Origin: CAZBRS01 sp964494475
GTDB lineage: Bacteria > Myxococcota_A > UBA9042 > CAZBRS01
Length of the DNA: 64,000 nt
Direction of reading: 5' to 3'
Assembly (NCBI GenBank): GCA_964494475.1
Contig: CAZBRS010000017.1
Location: forward strand, 28,936-92,935
The notes beneath the pieces were generated by a model. The model was given only the letters and a program-made list of their open reading frames with translations. It made no database searches and was not told the DNA's origin. Every line of letters begins with the position of its first letter. Within the stretch, counting starts at the first letter, position 1. This document shows positions 25,675 through 34,270 of this stretch, in pieces. Position numbers and translations under genes: made by a program.

Positions 25675-27168
25675 TCACGGCGCGGTGAAGAGGCAGCGGG
25701 CCAGGGGGAAGCCCACGTCGCGCAGCGCCACCAGGTAGTACGTCTGGCCCGACTGCAACGCGGCGGGCCCGCCCTCCTGCGGGAAGCGCTGCACGGCCTC
25801 GGTCGGCGTGACCCCGTAGGGAACGCCCGACGCGAAGGGCTCGCCGAAGAACGGCACCTCGAGGCGCCAGCGCGTTCCCTCGGGTTCGTCGAAGTTCGGC
25901 GGCACGCCGGGGTTGCCCGAGCCGGCCTCGAGCACGTACAGATGGCGGGCCTTGCCGCCCGTCCAGACCAGCCGGCCCTCGGAGTCCAGACCCTGGCTGG
26001 CCGTGCAGGCCTCGGGCTCGTACACGAGCTGCGCGTAGATGGGGCCGCCGAACGGGGGCACGGCCGCGCCCTGCTCGGGGGTGAAGCCACGGCGTGCGTA
26101 CTCGCCCTGCAGCAGCGTACGCATGCGGTCGATGTCGGTGGTGGGCAGGCCGAGCGCCGTACGGTCGAAGCCGTTGTTCTCGGCCGAGGGGAACGCGCCC
26201 AGGGCGCTGGAATCGGAGTAGCCCGCCAGCATCGACAGGCCCGTGTCGGCGATGCTGTCGAGCCAGATGGGTCCCGCCTCGACGTACCACTGCGACGGGC
26301 CCTCGGCGGACGCGCGCGTCGAATGGCAGCAGACGCAGCCGCAGGCCTCGACCTGCCGGCGCGCCCAGTCGACCTCGGCCATGTAGGCGGTGTCGGCGAG
26401 GCGCGGGTCGTCGGCCGCGGTCTGGGGCTCGTTGGGCGAGGCGTAGTAGGGGCGCTGGGTCAGCACGTCGGCGCACGAGGCGTCTTCGTCGAAGCGGCGT
26501 CCCTCCTCGGTGCAGCCCGAGATGAGCGTCCAGGCGCACACCTTGCCGTCGGCGCCGTGGCCGGCCGGTTCGTCGTCGGCGGGCACGCGGCACACGGGGT
26601 AGGGTTGCACGAAGGGCTGGCCGAAGCCCCCGGTCGAGGGCTTGACGGGCACGGCGCAAGGCGCCTCCGGCGTGAACGTGCCCCGGAAGAACATGGCGCA
26701 GCCCACGCCGGCCACGCGGCAGGCGTCGGCCTCGGTCCCCTCGGTCAGCACCACGCGGCTCCTGCCGTCGACGCCGCCCGTGAAGCACCGGCCGAGCACC
26801 TCGGCGAAGGTGCACCGCGTGTCGGCCGAGAAGGCGCCGACCGTCTCGGGGAAGACCGTCGCGCAGTCGGCCTCGGCCTCGGCCCGAGACCAGCCCGCGC
26901 CGGTGTAGGCCAGGCACTCCTGGAGCTGCGAGAAGGGGTTCGTGTACGTGCACCACCCCACGGCGACGCCCTCGGGGGGGAGCTCGGCGTCCGTCGAGTC
27001 CGCGCCGTCGGCGGGACCGGTCTCCAACGAGCCGTCGCTCGCGGCCTCCGAGGAGGCGTCGAACGCGGCGTCGGCGCCGGTCTCGCCGCTGCCTCCGGCG
27101 CAGGCCACCAGGCCCAGCATGGCGAGCATCCAGACCGCGCCGTTCCATCCCCGTCGATTGCTTCGCAT
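25675..27168 (-). CDS. Cys-rich lipoprotein with a single CxxCH motif
   Basis: The 497-residue product has a lipoprotein signal (LGLVAC) and an acidic Asp/Ser/Ala linker, then a large globular region with many cysteines. One canonical heme-attachment motif, CVCCH, is encoded at 26323-26337 within GCVCCHS, so it may be a monoheme c-type protein, though the extra Cys in the motif also allows a metal or disulfide role. A PPFGGPIYAQ and QGEYARRGF region follows. I recognise no family. It is the first gene of the three-gene operon ending with the phytol-kinase-like protein. Confidence 0.6.
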   Translation of the reverse strand: MRSNRRGWNGAVWMLAMLGLVACAGGSGETGADAAFDASSEAASDGSLETGPADGADSTDAELPPEGVAVGWCTYTNPFSQLQECLAYTGAGWSRAEAEADCATVFPETVGAFSADTRCTFAEVLGRCFTGGVDGRSRVVLTEGTEADACRVAGVGCAMFFRGTFTPEAPCAVPVKPSTGGFGQPFVQPYPVCRVPADDEPAGHGADGKVCAWTLISGCTEEGRRFDEDASCADVLTQRPYYASPNEPQTAADDPRLADTAYMAEVDWARRQVEACGCVCCHSTRASAEGPSQWYVEAGPIWLDSIADTGLSMLAGYSDSSALGAFPSAENNGFDRTALGLPTTDIDRMRTLLQGEYARRGFTPEQGAAVPPFGGPIYAQLVYEPEACTASQGLDSEGRLVWTGGKARHLYVLEAGSGNPGVPPNFDEPEGTRWRLEVPFFGEPFASGVPYGVTPTEAVQRFPQEGGPAALQSGQTYYLVALRDVGFPLARCLFTAP

Positions 27169-27272
27169 GGTGATCCGCTGCGAGTAATTCTTAGGGGAAC
27201 CTACGGCTCTTTCGAGCGAGGTCAAGCCGATCGAGGCAACCAGCCGCCGAAGGACGCGCCGGCTTCGCCGTC

Positions 27273-27334
27273 GCCAAGACGCAGCCTGCTGATTCGTTCC
27301 TCGGGGTGCGGCGAGCTGCATGCTGCGTCTTGGC
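27273..27334. promoter_or_regulatory. 13-bp perfect inverted repeat upstream of FAD oxidoreductase
   Basis: GCCAAGACGCAGC (27273-27285) and its exact reverse complement GCTGCGTCTTGGC (27322-27334) are separated by 36 bases. They lie in the divergent gap between the CxxCH lipoprotein and the FAD oxidoreductase. The right arm runs into TTGGCA (27330-27335), which is 16 bases from TGTAGA (27352-27357), a weak promoter candidate. The arrangement fits a two-site operator; a cruciform or a long hairpin in the leader is the alternative. Confidence 0.5.
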
Positions 27335-27391
27335 ACGGGGAGGCTCTGTGATGTAGAAGAACCAAATCGAGGCTTGGCGTGGAGACCGGAC

Positions 27392-28948
27392 GTGACCAGC
27401 TTGACGCGGCGCGGATTCATGGGGCTGACGGTGGCGTCTCTCGGCGCGGCGGCTGCCGGGCGATGCGCCGGCCAGGGCGCGGAGGGCCTCGACGACACGT
27501 TGCCGGAGGGAGACGTCGGCGGGCACGGCCCCGACGTGGGCAGTCCGGGAGCCAGCGCCCTGCCGGTGCTGGCCGAGACCGAGGTGCTGGTGGTCGGCGG
27601 CGGACCCGCCGGGCTGGCGGCGGCCATCGCAGCGGCGCGCGCCGGGGCCGACACGATGCTCGTCGAGCGCTACGGCTTCTACGGCGGCGTGATCACGCAG
27701 GCCATCATGGGCTCGATCACGTGGTGGCGTTACGCCCAGACCGTCGAGGCCGGCGGCGTGTGCGCCGAGATCGAGGCCAAGGCGAAGGCCATGGGGGGCA
27801 GCATCAACCTCCTGGACGCCACCGACGATCCGGGCTTGAAGGCGTTGCTGAGGGCCCAGGCCGAGAAGAACGGCCTGATCAAGGACGGCGAGCCCACCTA
27901 CGAGATCCTGCGCAGCGAGCTGTTCAAGGGGGTGGCCGACGCGCTGGTGCAGGACGCCGGGGTCACGCCGCTGCTGCACTGCTACGTGGTCGGCGCGGCG
28001 ATGGACGGCTCCTCCGTCACGGGCGTGGTCACCGAGAGCAAGTCGGGTCGCCAGGTGATCCGCGCCCGGCGCGTGATCGACTGCACCGGCGACGCCGACG
28101 TGGCGGCCTTCGCCGGGGCGCCCTTCCAGCTCGCGCCCAAGGCCGAGCGCATGGAGGTCACCACCAACTTCTCGGTGGGCAACGTCGATCTGCCGGCCTT
28201 CGCCATGTTCGTGGCGGGCCAGAACCGAACGATGGCCGACTGGGTCGACGACGACTGCGGCAAGGAGCGCGACCTCTTCAGTACGCACGTCTTCCAGGCC
28301 TTCGACGAGGCGGCCGCGGCCGGCGAGATCCCCCCCGACGTGGTGATTCGCGCCTTCCCGGGCGGGTTCACCTCGTGGGGCGAGGTGCTCTCGTTGAACG
28401 CGGTGCACCTCTACGACATTGATTGCCTCGACGTGCTGGACCTCACCCGCGCCGAGATCGAAGGCCGCAAGCGCGTGCGCCTGGCCGTCGACGTGCTGCG
28501 CAAGCGCGTGCCGGGCTTCGAGAAGGCCGAGCTCACCATGATAGGTCCCGCGCTCGGGTGCCGCGAGTCGCGTCAGATCCTGGGGGGGTATCGATTGACC
28601 GAGCACGACGTGCGGAACCAGGCGCGATTCGAGGACTCGATCGGCGTCTTCCCCGAGTTCCTCGACGCTTACCGCATCCTGTGCCTCCCCACGACGGGCC
28701 GCTACTTCCAGGTGCCCTACCGCATCACCGTGCCGCAGGGGGTCGAGAACCTGCTGGTGGCCGGCCGCCCGGTCGCCGGAGATCGGGTCTCGCACGCCGC
28801 CACGCGCCAGATGGGGTGCTGCATGGTCACGGGCCAGGGCGCCGGCGCGGCGGCGGCCTTGTCGCTGGCCGACGGCGTCGCGTGCCGCGACGTCGACGTG
28901 CCCCGGCTCCAGGCCGAACTGACCAGGCAGGGAGTGCGGCTCTCGTGA
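27392..28948 (+). CDS. FAD-dependent oxidoreductase with Tat-type signal
   Basis: The 518-residue flavoprotein of the FAD_oxidored class has VLVVGGGPAGLAAAIAAARAG near residue 68 and the C-terminal GRPVAGDR.SH...RQMG motif with GQGAGAAAAL. The start is placed at GTG 27392, which follows GGAG at a 7-base spacing. The N-terminus is then VTSLTRRGFMGLTVASLG, a twin-arginine motif, so export of the folded flavoprotein is likely. A low-complexity Gly/Asp linker separates the signal from the enzyme. Relatives are often secreted in Bacteroidetes and Planctomycetes, with unknown substrates. No electron-transfer partner is adjacent. Confidence 0.82.
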   Translation: MTSLTRRGFMGLTVASLGAAAAGRCAGQGAEGLDDTLPEGDVGGHGPDVGSPGASALPVLAETEVLVVGGGPAGLAAAIAAARAGADTMLVERYGFYGGVITQAIMGSITWWRYAQTVEAGGVCAEIEAKAKAMGGSINLLDATDDPGLKALLRAQAEKNGLIKDGEPTYEILRSELFKGVADALVQDAGVTPLLHCYVVGAAMDGSSVTGVVTESKSGRQVIRARRVIDCTGDADVAAFAGAPFQLAPKAERMEVTTNFSVGNVDLPAFAMFVAGQNRTMADWVDDDCGKERDLFSTHVFQAFDEAAAAGEIPPDVVIRAFPGGFTSWGEVLSLNAVHLYDIDCLDVLDLTRAEIEGRKRVRLAVDVLRKRVPGFEKAELTMIGPALGCRESRQILGGYRLTEHDVRNQARFEDSIGVFPEFLDAYRILCLPTTGRYFQVPYRITVPQGVENLLVAGRPVAGDRVSHAATRQMGCCMVTGQGAGAAAALSLADGVACRDVDVPRLQAELTRQGVRLS

Positions 28949-28952
28949 GGCC

Positions 28953-28991
28953 GTCCGCGAACGTCGCGGACGCTCGGGTCGGTGGCGACCC
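28953..28991. terminator. Tandem hairpins between convergent genes
   Basis: Just after the oxidoreductase stop, GTCCGCGA (28953-28960) pairs with TCGCGGAC (28964-28971) across a 3-base loop, and GGGTCG (28976-28981) pairs with CGACCC (28986-28991). There is no T-run, so this would be a hairpin-only terminator serving convergent genes. A further small hairpin (AGGCCC, GGGCCT) at 29027-29041 overlaps the end of the HAD gene. Confidence 0.5.
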
Positions 28992-29031
28992 GTCCCGGGA
29001 GCCCGGCGACCTTACGGCCGACGGACAGGCC

Positions 29032-29937
29032 CTACGGGCCTTCCTGGCAGGCAGGGTGGATCGCGATCGCCTCGAGGAGGAGGGCGATCGCGTCCGTGTC
29101 GTGGGCCCCGATGACCAGGTCGGCGGCGGCGCGTGTCCGGTCGCGGCCGTTGGCCATGGCCACGCCCAGGCCGAGCTCCGAGACCATCTCGACGTCGTTC
29201 TCGCCGTCGCCGAAGGCGATCGCGTCGCGCACGTCGAGCCCCTGGTCGGCGAGCACGGCCCGGATCGCCGAGGCCTTGTCGACGCCCCAGGGGATGACCT
29301 CGACCGTGCGCTCGCTCGAGACGAGCACCCGCGCGTCGTCGCCCACGGCGGCGCGCAAGGCGGTAGCGACCTCGTCGGCCCTGCCCGGCGTCACCAGGAA
29401 GAGCGCCTTCACCGGTTCGTCGTCGGCCGTCCACGCGAGCGTGGGGTCGACGCGCCACGCGGGCAGGCTGTCCTCCTTCGCGAAGCTGGCGACGACCGGG
29501 CTCTCGCGGTCGAAGACGACCAGCCCGAGGTCGTGCAATGCCACCAACTCCACGCCCGTGCCCTCCCCTCGGCCGGCCTCGATCGCGCGGTCGCGGACCC
29601 CCGGCGCGAGGCGCGACACCTGGCGCGGGCGCGTGGCGTCGGGCTCGGTCACGACCCCGCCGTTGTAGAGCACCAGGGGCAGGTCGGGCGCCAGCGCGGC
29701 CAGGTGCGGGCGAACCTGCGCGGGCGCGCGCCCCGTCGCCAGGCCCACGCGCCCGCCGCATGCGCGGTAGCGCGCCAGCGCGCGGGTGGTGGCCGGTCGC
29801 ACCCGGTGGTCGGGCCCCAGCGCGGTGCCGTCGAGGTCGAGGTAGACGGCCGTGAAGCGCACGCCCGGCGCCCCGGCGCAGGCCGAGAGCGCGGCGCCGA
29901 GCGCCAGCAGGAGCAGGAGTGGGGGCTTCGAGCGCAT
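29032..29937 (-). CDS. Lipoprotein-anchored Cof-type HAD phosphatase
   Basis: This 301-residue protein has all four HAD motifs: LDLDGTAL near residue 33 (nucleophile Asp), LATGRAP (motif II Thr), VDKASAI (motif III Lys) and FGDGENDVEM (motif IV). A Cof-type C2 cap lies between motifs II and III. Unusually for this normally cytoplasmic family, it begins with a clear lipoprotein signal (MRSKPPLLLLLALG..LSAC), and the ATG at 29937 has a perfect AGGAGG. It would act as a periplasmic or outer-membrane phosphatase. It lies 35 bases downstream of the M14 peptidase gene on the same strand. Confidence 0.82.
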   Translation of the reverse strand: MRSKPPLLLLLALGAALSACAGAPGVRFTAVYLDLDGTALGPDHRVRPATTRALARYRACGGRVGLATGRAPAQVRPHLAALAPDLPLVLYNGGVVTEPDATRPRQVSRLAPGVRDRAIEAGRGEGTGVELVALHDLGLVVFDRESPVVASFAKEDSLPAWRVDPTLAWTADDEPVKALFLVTPGRADEVATALRAAVGDDARVLVSSERTVEVIPWGVDKASAIRAVLADQGLDVRDAIAFGDGENDVEMVSELGLGVAMANGRDRTRAAADLVIGAHDTDAIALLLEAIAIHPACQEGP

Positions 29938-29972
29938 GGGATCCTCCTCGTGACCGAAGGGGGCCGGGCGGG

Positions 29973-30983
29973 TCACGTCGCCCCGTCGATCGGGTTCTCC
30001 GCCTCGTCGCGCCCCGCCCGGGCCTCGGCCCAGGCCTCCCGGTTCCCGACGGCCCGCAGGAAGAAGTCGAAGAGCACCAGGTGCTGGCGCATGACCCGGT
30101 GGATGCGGTGCGGCACCATGGGGTTGAACGTGCCCCCCGGGAAGAGGAGCTGCTTCGGGTTCTTCCGCACCCAGGCCCACGAGCCCATCTCGAGCGTCCA
30201 GGGCAGGAAGACCGGCCCCGTGAGGCCGTGACGCGCGACGTGGGCGTCGAAGAGGTAGTCCCACAGGTCGCCCGCGGTGGTGTAGCTGTCGGCCTGGGGC
30301 TCGACCCGGTAGCGATGATGCGGGTACGTGCGCTCGAGCAGGCGCGCCAACTCGATGGCCTCGCGGGTCCGCGGGAAGTCGCTGCCCCGCGCGTAGGGAT
30401 ACCACAGGCGGTCGACGACGCCGAAGCCCGAGTGCGCGTCGACGGCGAGCGCGCAGTCGGCCTCGAACATCTCGCGCGCCACGAAGTCGGCCACGGCCTG
30501 GGTCTCCGGCTCCATGGGCGCGCCCCGCCGCCCGCGGTACCAGGGCAGGTGGGGCGACAGGCGCTGGCCCCCCAGCAGGAACGAGACCCGCCCCTCCGGC
30601 TCGACGGGGGCGTTGCGCATCAGGTCGACCCCGCGCGGGTTGCAGCGTTGGCCCAGGTACATGCCCCCGGGGTTGATGAGCGGGATGGCCACCAGCCGGC
30701 AACCCTCGAAGCGACGGCGCAACTCGCGATCCCACCTCAGGTTCTCGACCAGGCTGTAGAGGAACGAGAGCACGGCCCACGTGCCGATGCGCTCGATGCC
30801 GTGCACGCCCCCGAACAGGCCGAACGTGGGCAGGCGGCGATCGGCACCGCCGATGCAGAGCCCCAGGATGGGCAGGCGCCGCGTGTCGGGGGTCACCACC
30901 TCGCCCAGCCGCTCGACCTGCACCAACCCCTTCGATAGGGCCACCAGGGCCTCGATCTCCTGGATTTCGCGCAAGCCGCGCAT
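29973..30983 (-). CDS. M14-family zinc carboxypeptidase
   Basis: The 336-residue protein has the M14 zinc site: HGIE near residue 60 (His and Glu ligands), a substrate-binding NPRGVDLMRN, the third ligand in DAHSGFG, and a catalytic-Glu candidate in LEMGSW. The family trims C-terminal residues from peptides or, in some bacterial groups, deacylates amino acid conjugates. No signal peptide is seen, so it is probably cytoplasmic. GGAGG precedes the ATG. It is divergent from the acyltransferase gene over a 200-base gap. Confidence 0.85.
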   Translation of the reverse strand: MRGLREIQEIEALVALSKGLVQVERLGEVVTPDTRRLPILGLCIGGADRRLPTFGLFGGVHGIERIGTWAVLSFLYSLVENLRWDRELRRRFEGCRLVAIPLINPGGMYLGQRCNPRGVDLMRNAPVEPEGRVSFLLGGQRLSPHLPWYRGRRGAPMEPETQAVADFVAREMFEADCALAVDAHSGFGVVDRLWYPYARGSDFPRTREAIELARLLERTYPHHRYRVEPQADSYTTAGDLWDYLFDAHVARHGLTGPVFLPWTLEMGSWAWVRKNPKQLLFPGGTFNPMVPHRIHRVMRQHLVLFDFFLRAVGNREAWAEARAGRDEAENPIDGAT

Positions 30984-31099
30984 GCCGGCCTCCGACGTGG
31001 CGCCCGCGACCCAGCCGGGTCCGTGGCGCGATCATCATGGAGACGCGCGGTCCCGGCACAAGCACGAAGTGCCGACGCTCACAGATTTCTCGACGAATC

Positions 31100-31139
31100 C
31101 TCACGCGCCCCGAACCGATCCATCACGCTCCCGTAACAC
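31100..31139 (+). promoter_or_regulatory. Pho-box-like array upstream of the double acyltransferase
   Basis: Four heptamers lie at an exact 11-base period: CTCACGC (31100), CGAACCG (31111), ATCACGC (31122), GTAACAC (31133). A -10-like TACAAC (31148-31153) begins 8 bases after the array, and the ATG is 44 bases downstream of it. This is the same layout as at pstS. The expected -35 is absent, as in activator-dependent Pho promoters. Confidence 0.7.
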
Positions 31140-31183
31140 GCCTCGGCTACAACCTCGTCAACGAACACTCCGCTGGAGACGAC

Positions 31184-32929
31184 ATGCAGCGCCTCTACGA
31201 GTTGACCCAATCGGTCGTGACGCCGCTCGGCCGCCTCGTCGTCGCGCCCACCCTGGCGCTGGGGCGCACCGTCCGCGCCGTGGCGCGCCTGCTCGCGTTC
31301 ACCGCCGTCACCATCTGGGCCTGGGCCACGGCCAGCCTGTCGGCGTGGCGGCTCCGGCGCTCCCCCGACGAGGCTCGCTGGCGCGCGGGGGTCGATACGA
31401 TGCAGCGCTGGGCCGTGCGGTGCAATCGCGTGCTCGGACTCGACGTCGAGGTGCGCGGCCGCCGCCCGCCCGAGGGAGCGCTCGTGGTCGCCAACCACCG
31501 CTCCTACCTGGACATCACGGCCTTCGCCGAGGCGACGCGCTGCTTCTTCCTGGCCAAGGCCGAGGTCGGCGCCTGGCCGTTCATCGGCGCCGGAGCGCGC
31601 GCCGCCGGGGTGGCCTTCGTCAAGCGCGAGGACCCCGCGAGCCGCAGGTCGGCCGCCGACGAGGTGACGCGCCGCCTGGCCGCCGGCTACACGCTGGTCA
31701 ACTTCCCCGAGGGCACCAGCCACGCCGGCGATCAACCGCTCCCCTTCCGCCCGGGCGTCTTCCGCCGCGTGGCCGGCAGCGACGTTTCGGTCGTCCCGGC
31801 CACCATCCAGTTCCGGAACCGCGACGTGGACTGGGTCGGCGAGGCCACCTTCCTGCCTCACCTCTTTCGCCTGGCGATGCGGCCCAGGACGACCGTCCGC
31901 ATCGTGTTCTCCGAGCCCCTGAGCGCCGCGAGCTTCGCCGAGGGCGACGCCCTCCGCGACGCCGCCTGGGAGCGCGTCGCCGTGCCCCTGCCCGTGGACG
32001 AGCCCGACGTGGAGTCCGGCCTCGCCTGGCTGCGCGCGCCCTGGAAGCGCACGCTGACGGCGCGCGTGCTCCGCGGCCGCTACCTCGTGCGCGTCTACGA
32101 TCAGCCCGGTCGCTGGATGCCCGAGCGCGAGCTTCGTGCGCTGCAGGCCGATCTCGGCTGCGTGGCCGCGGGCTCGCTCGACGAGGTGCCCACCTACGGC
32201 GTGTTCTCGGGCTCGCGGGCGTCGTTCGCCAATCGCGTCGTCGCCGTTGCGTACGACCGGCGCACCCTGGCTCCCGTGGCGTTCACCGCCATGGTCTACC
32301 TGCCGGTCGAGACCGGCGGACGCACCGAGCCCGTGATCCACCTGGGCCTCACCATGATCCGCAAGGAGGCCCGGGGCCAGCGCCTGCAGACGCCGCTGTT
32401 CAAGAAGATCTTCCTCTTGCCCGTGTTGAACCAGCACCGCCTGCGCTTCACCATCACCAGCATCGCGGCGTCACCCGCCGGCATCGGCGCGGCGTCGGAC
32501 TACTTCGAGGACACCTTCCCTGCCTACCACGGCCGTACGCCCCGCCAGGGCTGGCACGTCGAGATCGCGCGCCAGGTCGTGGGGGCGCACCGGCACGAGT
32601 TCGGCTGCAGCCGCAGCGCCCGCCTCGATCCGGTCACGTTCGTGGTGCACGGCTCGAACGATCCGGCCGAGGGGGGAGCGTTCCAGTTCATCAAGGACGA
32701 TCCCGTCAGCCGCTACCGTGTCGACGCGTGCAACGCCTACTGCCGTGGCGTCCTCGACTTCTCGAAGGGGGACGAGCTCTTCCAGGTCGGGCGCGCCGAT
32801 CTGCTGGCCGGCCTCTGGAAGACACGGGGGGTCCGTCGAGCGTCCTCGTCGAACAAGCGGCCCGGGAGCACGTACCGCGTCGGCCGCAACCCGTTCCCCG
32901 GGGCGCGTTCCCTGCCCGACGCCGCGTGA
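31184..32929 (+). CDS. Two-domain acyltransferase: PlsC domain plus GNAT-like domain (OlsF-like candidate)
   Basis: The 581-residue protein has an N-terminal membrane segment (about 25-50) and a PlsC acyltransferase domain (about 95-270) with the HX4D catalytic motif in NHRSYLD and the substrate motif FPEGTS. A second domain of about 290 residues includes HLGLTMIRKEARGQRL, which resembles the acetyl-CoA-binding motif A of GNAT folds. PlsC plus GNAT-like in one chain of about 580 residues is the plan of OlsF, which makes ornithine lipids with both N- and O-acyl transfers. Such phosphorus-free lipids replace phospholipids in low phosphate. The Pho array upstream fits that role. The ATG has GGAG at a 5-base spacing. 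The PlsC assignment is firm; the lipid product is inference. Confidence 0.75.
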   Translation: MQRLYELTQSVVTPLGRLVVAPTLALGRTVRAVARLLAFTAVTIWAWATASLSAWRLRRSPDEARWRAGVDTMQRWAVRCNRVLGLDVEVRGRRPPEGALVVANHRSYLDITAFAEATRCFFLAKAEVGAWPFIGAGARAAGVAFVKREDPASRRSAADEVTRRLAAGYTLVNFPEGTSHAGDQPLPFRPGVFRRVAGSDVSVVPATIQFRNRDVDWVGEATFLPHLFRLAMRPRTTVRIVFSEPLSAASFAEGDALRDAAWERVAVPLPVDEPDVESGLAWLRAPWKRTLTARVLRGRYLVRVYDQPGRWMPERELRALQADLGCVAAGSLDEVPTYGVFSGSRASFANRVVAVAYDRRTLAPVAFTAMVYLPVETGGRTEPVIHLGLTMIRKEARGQRLQTPLFKKIFLLPVLNQHRLRFTITSIAASPAGIGAASDYFEDTFPAYHGRTPRQGWHVEIARQVVGAHRHEFGCSRSARLDPVTFVVHGSNDPAEGGAFQFIKDDPVSRYRVDACNAYCRGVLDFSKGDELFQVGRADLLAGLWKTRGVRRASSSNKRPGSTYRVGRNPFPGARSLPDAA

Positions 32930-32937
32930 GGTCGACC

Positions 32938-33933
32938 ATGCGCTTGCTCGCCGTCGCGTTCGTCCTGCTCGCTGCGTCCCTCGGAGCCACGGGAGCCACG
33001 GCGGCGCCGGCCGACTGGACCGCCGGCTGGTCGCCCGAGGTGGTCGCCCACGTGGAGCGCGCCCTGGCCGAGCCCCCGTGCGAGGGCTGCCCCCCGCCCG
33101 TGGCCGTGTTCGACTTCGACAACACGCTGATCCACGGCGACATCTCGTTCTCGGTGCTTGCCTACCTGACCTCCGAGCTCCGCTTCGGCGTCGACGCCGC
33201 CGGCCCCGCGTCGCCCTTCGACGCCGGGCTGCGAGAGCTCTTCCGCCAGCACGCCGCCGCGACGGGTGACGAGCGCTCACGGCTTCATCGGCGCCTGGCG
33301 TACCGGATCGTGGCCGGGTACGAGGATCTGTGGCGGGGCGGTCGCGAGGTCGAGGGGTGCCAGGCCCTCGCCCGGCTGCTCACGGGGTTGACGCCCGGGG
33401 AGGCCGGCGACCTGGCCCTCGCGGCCTTCGCACGCGAGGAGGCGAGGGGGCTGGGTCAGCACGTGTACGATCCGGCCGGCCTGCCCGGCGAGCCGCTGAT
33501 CCAGCAGGCCGGGGTGCGCGTGCGCGAGCCCATGCGACGCCTGGTGGCCCACCTGCTGTCGAAGGGTCTCGAGGTGTGGGTCGTGTCGGCGTCGCCCGAG
33601 CCCCTGGTCGAGGCCATCGCGAAGGCCAGGTTCGACCTGCCGCCGGAGCGCGTCCTCGGCGTACGCAGCGGCGTCGAAGACGGTCGGCTGACGGGGAGCC
33701 CCGAGGGCCTCGTGCCCTTCCGCCAGGGCAAGGTCGACGTGCTGCGTCGCGCCGTCGGGCGCCGGCCGGTGCTGGCCGTGGGCGACGCCTGGACCGACCT
33801 CGAGATGCTGCTCTCCGCCGAGCGGGCGATCCTCGTCGACCGGGGCAATCAGCCCCTGAAGGACGCGTTGGCGCGCTCGGGCACGGTGGTCGTGCAGCCG
33901 CTGTTCGAGGGCGAGCGGTCGTTCGCCGAATGA
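32938..33933 (+). CDS. Exported HAD-superfamily phosphatase
   Basis: The 331-residue protein has an Sec signal peptide (about residues 1-23, cleavage near TAAPA) and HAD motifs VFDFDNTLIH (motif I), VVSASPEP (motif II), a Lys in RQGKVDVL (motif III) and VGDAWTDLEM (motif IV). The helical C1-type cap and DFDNT.I.GD sequence recall phosphoserine-phosphatase/PHOSPHO1-like enzymes. Export suggests phosphate release from extracellular phosphomonoesters. It begins 8 bases after the acyltransferase stop, so it should be controlled by the same Pho-like array. Substrate unknown. Confidence 0.82.
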   Translation: MRLLAVAFVLLAASLGATGATAAPADWTAGWSPEVVAHVERALAEPPCEGCPPPVAVFDFDNTLIHGDISFSVLAYLTSELRFGVDAAGPASPFDAGLRELFRQHAAATGDERSRLHRRLAYRIVAGYEDLWRGGREVEGCQALARLLTGLTPGEAGDLALAAFAREEARGLGQHVYDPAGLPGEPLIQQAGVRVREPMRRLVAHLLSKGLEVWVVSASPEPLVEAIAKARFDLPPERVLGVRSGVEDGRLTGSPEGLVPFRQGKVDVLRRAVGRRPVLAVGDAWTDLEMLLSAERAILVDRGNQPLKDALARSGTVVVQPLFEGERSFAE

Positions 33934-33971
33934 TCTGTCGAAGAGATGTCCCGCGCGGTGCGTCGTCGGTG

Positions 33972-34229
33972 TCAGGCGACCCGCAGGCGAGGTCGACGTT
34001 CGAATCGGCGCAGCAGCGACGCGACGCGGCGGCGGATCGCAGCCACGAACCGTGAGCCCTGGTTGCCGAAGAGGGGCGGGGCGACGGGGAGCCCGAAACG
34101 TTCTCGCAGGATCTTCTGGGTCCTTTGCATGGACGCCGCGTCGCGCGGGTCGAAGACCAGGGGCTCGCCCGAACACTCGTTGGCCTCGGGGCCGTCGTCG
34201 TGGTTCACGTGAAGGTTGATGGCGTGCAC
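33972..34229 (-). CDS. Unknown 85-residue protein behind a Pho-box-like array
   Basis: The GTG at 34229 is preceded by GAGGAG at a 6-base spacing, giving an 85-residue basic protein. It contains HVNHDDGPEAN, an EPLVFDPRDAASM stretch, and a strongly cationic C-terminal helix (AAIRRRVASLLRRFERRPRLRV). I recognise no family. The best support for its reality is the upstream array, which ends exactly 42 bases from this start, the same distance as at pstS. It could bind a polyanion such as polyphosphate, RNA or membrane lipid; that is a guess from charge alone. It converges with the HAD gene. Confidence 0.5.
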   Translation of the reverse strand: MHAINLHVNHDDGPEANECSGEPLVFDPRDAASMQRTQKILRERFGLPVAPPLFGNQGSRFVAAIRRRVASLLRRFERRPRLRVA

Positions 34230-34270
34230 GGTGGACTCCTCGTTCCATGCACCCACAGCTTGCGTGCGCC

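Noticed and set aside
27331..27346. TGGCAC-type sigma-54 promoter before the FAD oxidoreductase
   Set aside because: The -24 half looks good, but the -12 GC is displaced by one base.
27191..28795. A 534-codon frame antisense to the FAD oxidoreductase
   Set aside because: No domain, a GC-driven shadow; the plus strand has the dinucleotide-binding motif.
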